A DNA stretch of 64,000 nucleotides. It comes from Microbacterium mangrovi (GTDB lineage Bacteria > Actinomycetota > Actinomycetes > Actinomycetales > Microbacteriaceae). Made by a program: the position numbers and the translations under genes. A model generated the notes under the pieces. That model made no database searches, was not told the DNA's origin, and worked only from the letters and a program-made list of their open reading frames with translations. Within the stretch, counting starts at the first letter, position 1; each line of letters begins with the position of its first letter. Below, one piece after another: positions 62,901-64,000 of the stretch. The stretch spans positions 124,001-188,000 of the forward strand of contig NZ_JTDK01000002.1 of NCBI RefSeq assembly GCF_000802305.1. The letters are read 5' to 3'.

Positions 62901-62917
62901 ACCTTGCGACGCCCCAT
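56969..62917 (-). CDS. Giant Ig/cadherin-like and fibronectin-III surface protein
   Basis: A 1982-residue protein with one N-terminal membrane helix (about 6-28) and an enormous extracellular part. Residues ~40-390 resemble a propeller-like or SMP-type region. Then come bacterial Ig/cadherin-like repeats, each with D-x-D-x-D type linkers: DHDPNEDVLS (~423), DPDGDPVM (~536), NDVSTSGQ (~831), DPDGDAVI (~933), NDIDPTGGT (~1032). One or more fibronectin-III domains start near 1600, and the chain ends in a Pro/Thr tail. No sortase motif is seen, so the N-terminal helix is the anchor. ATG 62917 is 1 nt after the kinase stop. Adhesin or wall-spanning scaffold is likely. Confidence 0.88.
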   Translation of the reverse strand: MGRRKVLLAVLAAAAAVASVVAVSVVWPGLDAKQTPPAASALWALQTGTGRHYARVNTAVGELDTVRTIENPTSVAQVGSGAYLFADSFGKLARIDQAQPADLDNEALRHAASTPAGTVDAAVAGGFVAYRTDAGAVYAGRLGATPVSVQPGDGTPGARGFSAEAITVDDAGTVFAASRADGAVLRFSIPQGRALGQDAAAGLPPGSDDLAMTAAGGTWFLADRDAGRVWSASGARALKLVGTVAAGIPSATSGSAWIADDTGLVRLPADGSKPVRVTGGGTTDLGTPTQPIVQGGTVYAGWLGTGSGTLWRGSASGAIAGDERRDLSYGGHTLPEERRPVLTAAGSSVILNDTRSGWVWDATTGRLLPSSQDWTLGSHTNPASDQSQQRAPVVIDPKPPVAESDSFGVRAGALVPLPVLLNDHDPNEDVLSIDPQTVSGLPSSFGTVSVVDQNQRLVVQVAPGATGSASFRYRVTDGTAPGSGGGLYSRFATVTLTVRPASTESAPQWCPVAGCLATWPSPQVAPGGTVSVPVMNGWVDPDGDPVMLLGVQNPSGVGSVATTATGDVVYRHPDPSETRAQVIPLTVTVGDTRGRTTTRTLTVRVAAHPKLTAESFTVVDAHAQGLSVDTASHVTGTAGRLSLSSVRVLDEASAEAVPTAGTTSFDFTAAKPGTYRVAYTVTDGSSDATATARITVLPPDAPADLATAPVTAFVRPKQDVTLDVFAAVSNPTHRVLLLSDITPAPAAGASMSVDAVGQNYLRISGSTATGEPGLLGTVRYTVSDGSGGVGGSVTGQATVYLLPPPPELAPIAVDDQVVVRVGAQVDIPVLDNDVSTSGQAMTLDPASVRTLGAAGHGSLAFASGRMLRYLAPTAPGQYRVRYAVSAAGAPNLTDSATVRITVIADGSNRAPRPGTLEGRVLTGQQTTIPFRSFGVDPDGDAVILDRVVTQPASGSAAISPDGSAIVYTSVPGFHGQAEFTYRVRDALGATGTGTVRVGVLDAQTNPSPVTFTDDVDVQAGGGNAVRISPLANDIDPTGGTLTLKDVRPDVVQFLQDGSPNPEYARLAARVQRIGSDRIAVSAGEDPGTISYLYDVESSTGNTARGRIVVQVVRAAVPDYPVVTDTALTAVDRDRFPQGIDVVAGHVSWTGGDPSTLTLSLWGDHAGLTVSGHRISGRVTDAARLIPFRLTGRTLSGEKVVTYGFLRIPGANQLPLTLKPNLAPERVKEGESVTWRMADLVALPAGAQLQVDRTADTTGARAQARCTVSGGSVTYAAGKGAPWADACVVSVRLAGQTDWTHLSVPIQVIADAPVPQLSPASVTVGPGQTASYDLRSLTVWQGPADWAHIVYTVAYRGADFTVTQSGSHLRIAARDAALPGAEEVAVVGVSSSPGVAPARLILRVGAAPSVLPQGGTVAQQCSEASGSSCTVTVSGAPGEVNPLPHTPLRVVSVTSACKGIAFAVESAAAVRATWTAKTPGQQCTASVAMRDAQGRVTPASTAAHVQLNLQGYPQTPAAVSQVAYGDGTLTLEVSPGAAQQAWPAVTGYVIRSGGAVVATCGPDGTCPAIKAPNGVERVYTATSRNAVGESRGSVSTSGWAYNAPSAPASVTATPVPAGDAGGVVSLQIDGIDSAQTASLHITSATGDTVDQPVRRGQSSVTVAQYTVGSNRATTITVTPVSRFELPAGLQGTPNGQSRSTLGTGIGAPQNLGLSLSSQASGSSATITASGSADLNGDGSSLRYGFALGLRGCQTADSGASAQYTVSVGRTYTVTMCVESWFGGQEFASSQVSRQITAYPDDSAPKGYTFQVDGAPKPVSDGAQWLIRSQPTSDVDNPPAGVDTAFSGYPSDVIGSDPGIRVWHEWNGWRSASAAVVPAAGSAPYQVAASWQVSQCTAGSAPAASGTSTGGGATFAFDFSGAVYRNANGKRLTTPTDGTVPAGAVSVSGVGVVAHWSNANWNLGDATDTFGGTCTPGPDPTPTP

Positions 62918-62918
62918 G

Positions 62919-63986
62919 TCAGCTGCGGCTCCAGGGCCACCGGCGGCGACGGGCGCGACCGCCGGTGATCGTGGCGTCCTCATCGCGCGCGAGCGAGGTC
63001 AGGTCGGTCGTCGTGCGCAGCCGCCGCGACCCCGGGGCATCCACCGCGGAACGCACCGGGCCGCGCGCCTGGGCGTCGGCGAAGTCCACCGGCGGCGACG
63101 GCGGCGCCCACTCGGAGGCGGCGAGTTCGATCGGGGTGCGCGGCAGGCCGAGCCGGACCTGCAGTTCGCCGAGCGCCTCGGCCAGGGCGAGAGCGGAGGG
63201 GTAGCGGGCCGCGGGGTCGCGCTGCATCGCGGTCGCGAGCACCCGCTCGAGCTCCTCCGGGACATCCGCGCGGTTCATCGGCGGATACTGCGCGCGCAGG
63301 ATGCGCCGGCGCAGCTGGTCGCGGTCGTTCTGGCCCGGCTCCCGCCGTTCGAACGGGCTGCGCCCGGCCAGCAGCGAATAGAGCGTGGCAGCCAGCGCCC
63401 ACACTTCGCTCGCGACCGTACCGGTGGTGTGCTCGGCGACCACCTCGGGAGCCGACCAGGGCACGCTCATGGCGAAGACGCCGCTGCCCTGCCCGGGCGC
63501 GAGGGACGACGCGATGCCGAAGTCGGCCAGCACGGGCGACCCGAAGGACGTGATGAGGATGTTGGACGGTTTCACGTCCCGGTGCACGAGGCCGGCGCGG
63601 TGCGCGGCTTCGAGCGCGGACGCCATCTTCACGCCGATCGCGAGGACCTCCGCGACGGGGATCCGCTCGAGGCGGAAGCGCTGGGCGAGGGAGCCCGGGC
63701 AGTACTCCATGGCGATGTACGGGCGCCCCTCGGCCGAGATCCCCGCCTCGTAGACGGTGACGATCGACGGATGGGCCGACAGGTGCGCGAGCACGTCGGC
63801 CTCGGCGTTGAACATGCGCAGCAGGTCGGCCTCGCCGGCGACGCTCGGCAGCACCTTGACGGCAACCTGACGGCGCGGCATGTCCTGGTCGTAGAGGAAC
63901 ACGTCCGCGAAGCCGCCCGACCCGAGCGGCCGCACGAACGTGAATCCGGCGAGGACGGGCGCAGCGGCCGGCAGTCGCTTCGGCAT
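62919..63986 (-). CDS. Ser/Thr protein kinase (soluble)
   Basis: A 355-residue Hanks-type kinase. Glycine loop GSGGFADVF (22-30), catalytic Lys44 in VAVKVL, HRDVKPSN (His135-Asp137) and DFG (155-157) are all present, so it should be active. After the domain (~270) a short basic tail ending RRRRWPWSRS follows and no membrane helix is visible, unlike PknB. It starts the cluster within the window; an upstream phosphatase gene is possible beyond the edge. Likely targets include the FHA-linked and repeat-rich membrane proteins downstream. Confidence 0.94.
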   Translation of the reverse strand: MPKRLPAAAPVLAGFTFVRPLGSGGFADVFLYDQDMPRRQVAVKVLPSVAGEADLLRMFNAEADVLAHLSAHPSIVTVYEAGISAEGRPYIAMEYCPGSLAQRFRLERIPVAEVLAIGVKMASALEAAHRAGLVHRDVKPSNILITSFGSPVLADFGIASSLAPGQGSGVFAMSVPWSAPEVVAEHTTGTVASEVWALAATLYSLLAGRSPFERREPGQNDRDQLRRRILRAQYPPMNRADVPEELERVLATAMQRDPAARYPSALALAEALGELQVRLGLPRTPIELAASEWAPPSPPVDFADAQARGPVRSAVDAPGSRRLRTTTDLTSLARDEDATITGGRARRRRWPWSRS

Positions 63987-64000
63987 CGCTCCCCCGGCAT

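Noticed and set aside
57059..62968. A 1969-codon plus-strand open frame opposite the giant surface protein
   Set aside because: Composition is typical of antisense frames in high-GC genes; the minus strand gives coherent Ig-like repeats and a membrane anchor.

Overview
The window is high-GC actinobacterial DNA. It looks like a Microbacterium or close Microbacteriaceae relative, judged from GTG starts, overlapping ATGA/GTGA gene junctions, the recurrent GGATGCC/GGCATCC codon and hairpin words, and the gene families present. This assignment is inference; no rRNA or tRNA gene was seen.

Layout. 1-1464 is the 5' part of an oligopeptide-type solute-binding lipoprotein gene. 1614-9883 (minus) is a nucleoside uptake and salvage operon: BMP lipoprotein, twin-domain ATPase, two permeases, cytidine deaminase, thymidine phosphorylase, adenosine deaminase. 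10027-11142 is a mannose-1-phosphate guanylyltransferase gene. 11374-14900 is sdhCDAB, followed by an MFS transporter and a YihY/BrkB membrane protein. 17661-21107 holds a DUF222-HNH gene with an apparent LexA-box promoter, xthA and trpS. 21200-26452 is a very large secreted S53 peptidase fused to a propeller-like region, with a divergent LuxR-type regulator. 26479-27612 is a DUF559-type gene framed by two related palindromic elements. 27662-32267 holds an Fpg-family glycosylase and an FMN-riboswitch-led ribD-ribE-ribBA-ribH operon. 32268-33976 is a two-component system.

The most unusual stretch is 34.0-39.3 kb. It is a decaying polymorphic-toxin island on the minus strand. It contains a WXG-like toxin whose C-terminal domain is thrown out of frame in a G6 run, several candidate immunity genes, two C-terminal stubs of other toxins that each abut a paralogous immunity-like gene, an ADP-ribosyltransferase-like fragment, and a 54-bp direct repeat (50/54 identical) carrying the leader and terminator at both sides of the island. 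Frameshifts were recognised only here, while multi-kilobase genes elsewhere are intact, which argues for real decay or phase variation.

Right part. 39326-43531 (minus) is an amidohydrolase, a LacI-type regulator with twin operators and an APC permease. Then come an alpha/beta hydrolase and a secreted DUF1524 nuclease. 45262-49667 is the str operon (rpsL, rpsG, fusA, tuf) behind a strong promoter and a long leader. 50004-63986 (minus) is one tightly packed cluster: Ser/Thr kinase, a 1982-residue cell-surface Ig/cadherin-like protein, MoxR ATPase, DUF58 protein, a transglutaminase-like membrane protein lacking catalytic Cys and His, an FHA protein and a repeat-rich membrane protein. It looks like a phospho-regulated envelope system and may continue beyond the right edge.
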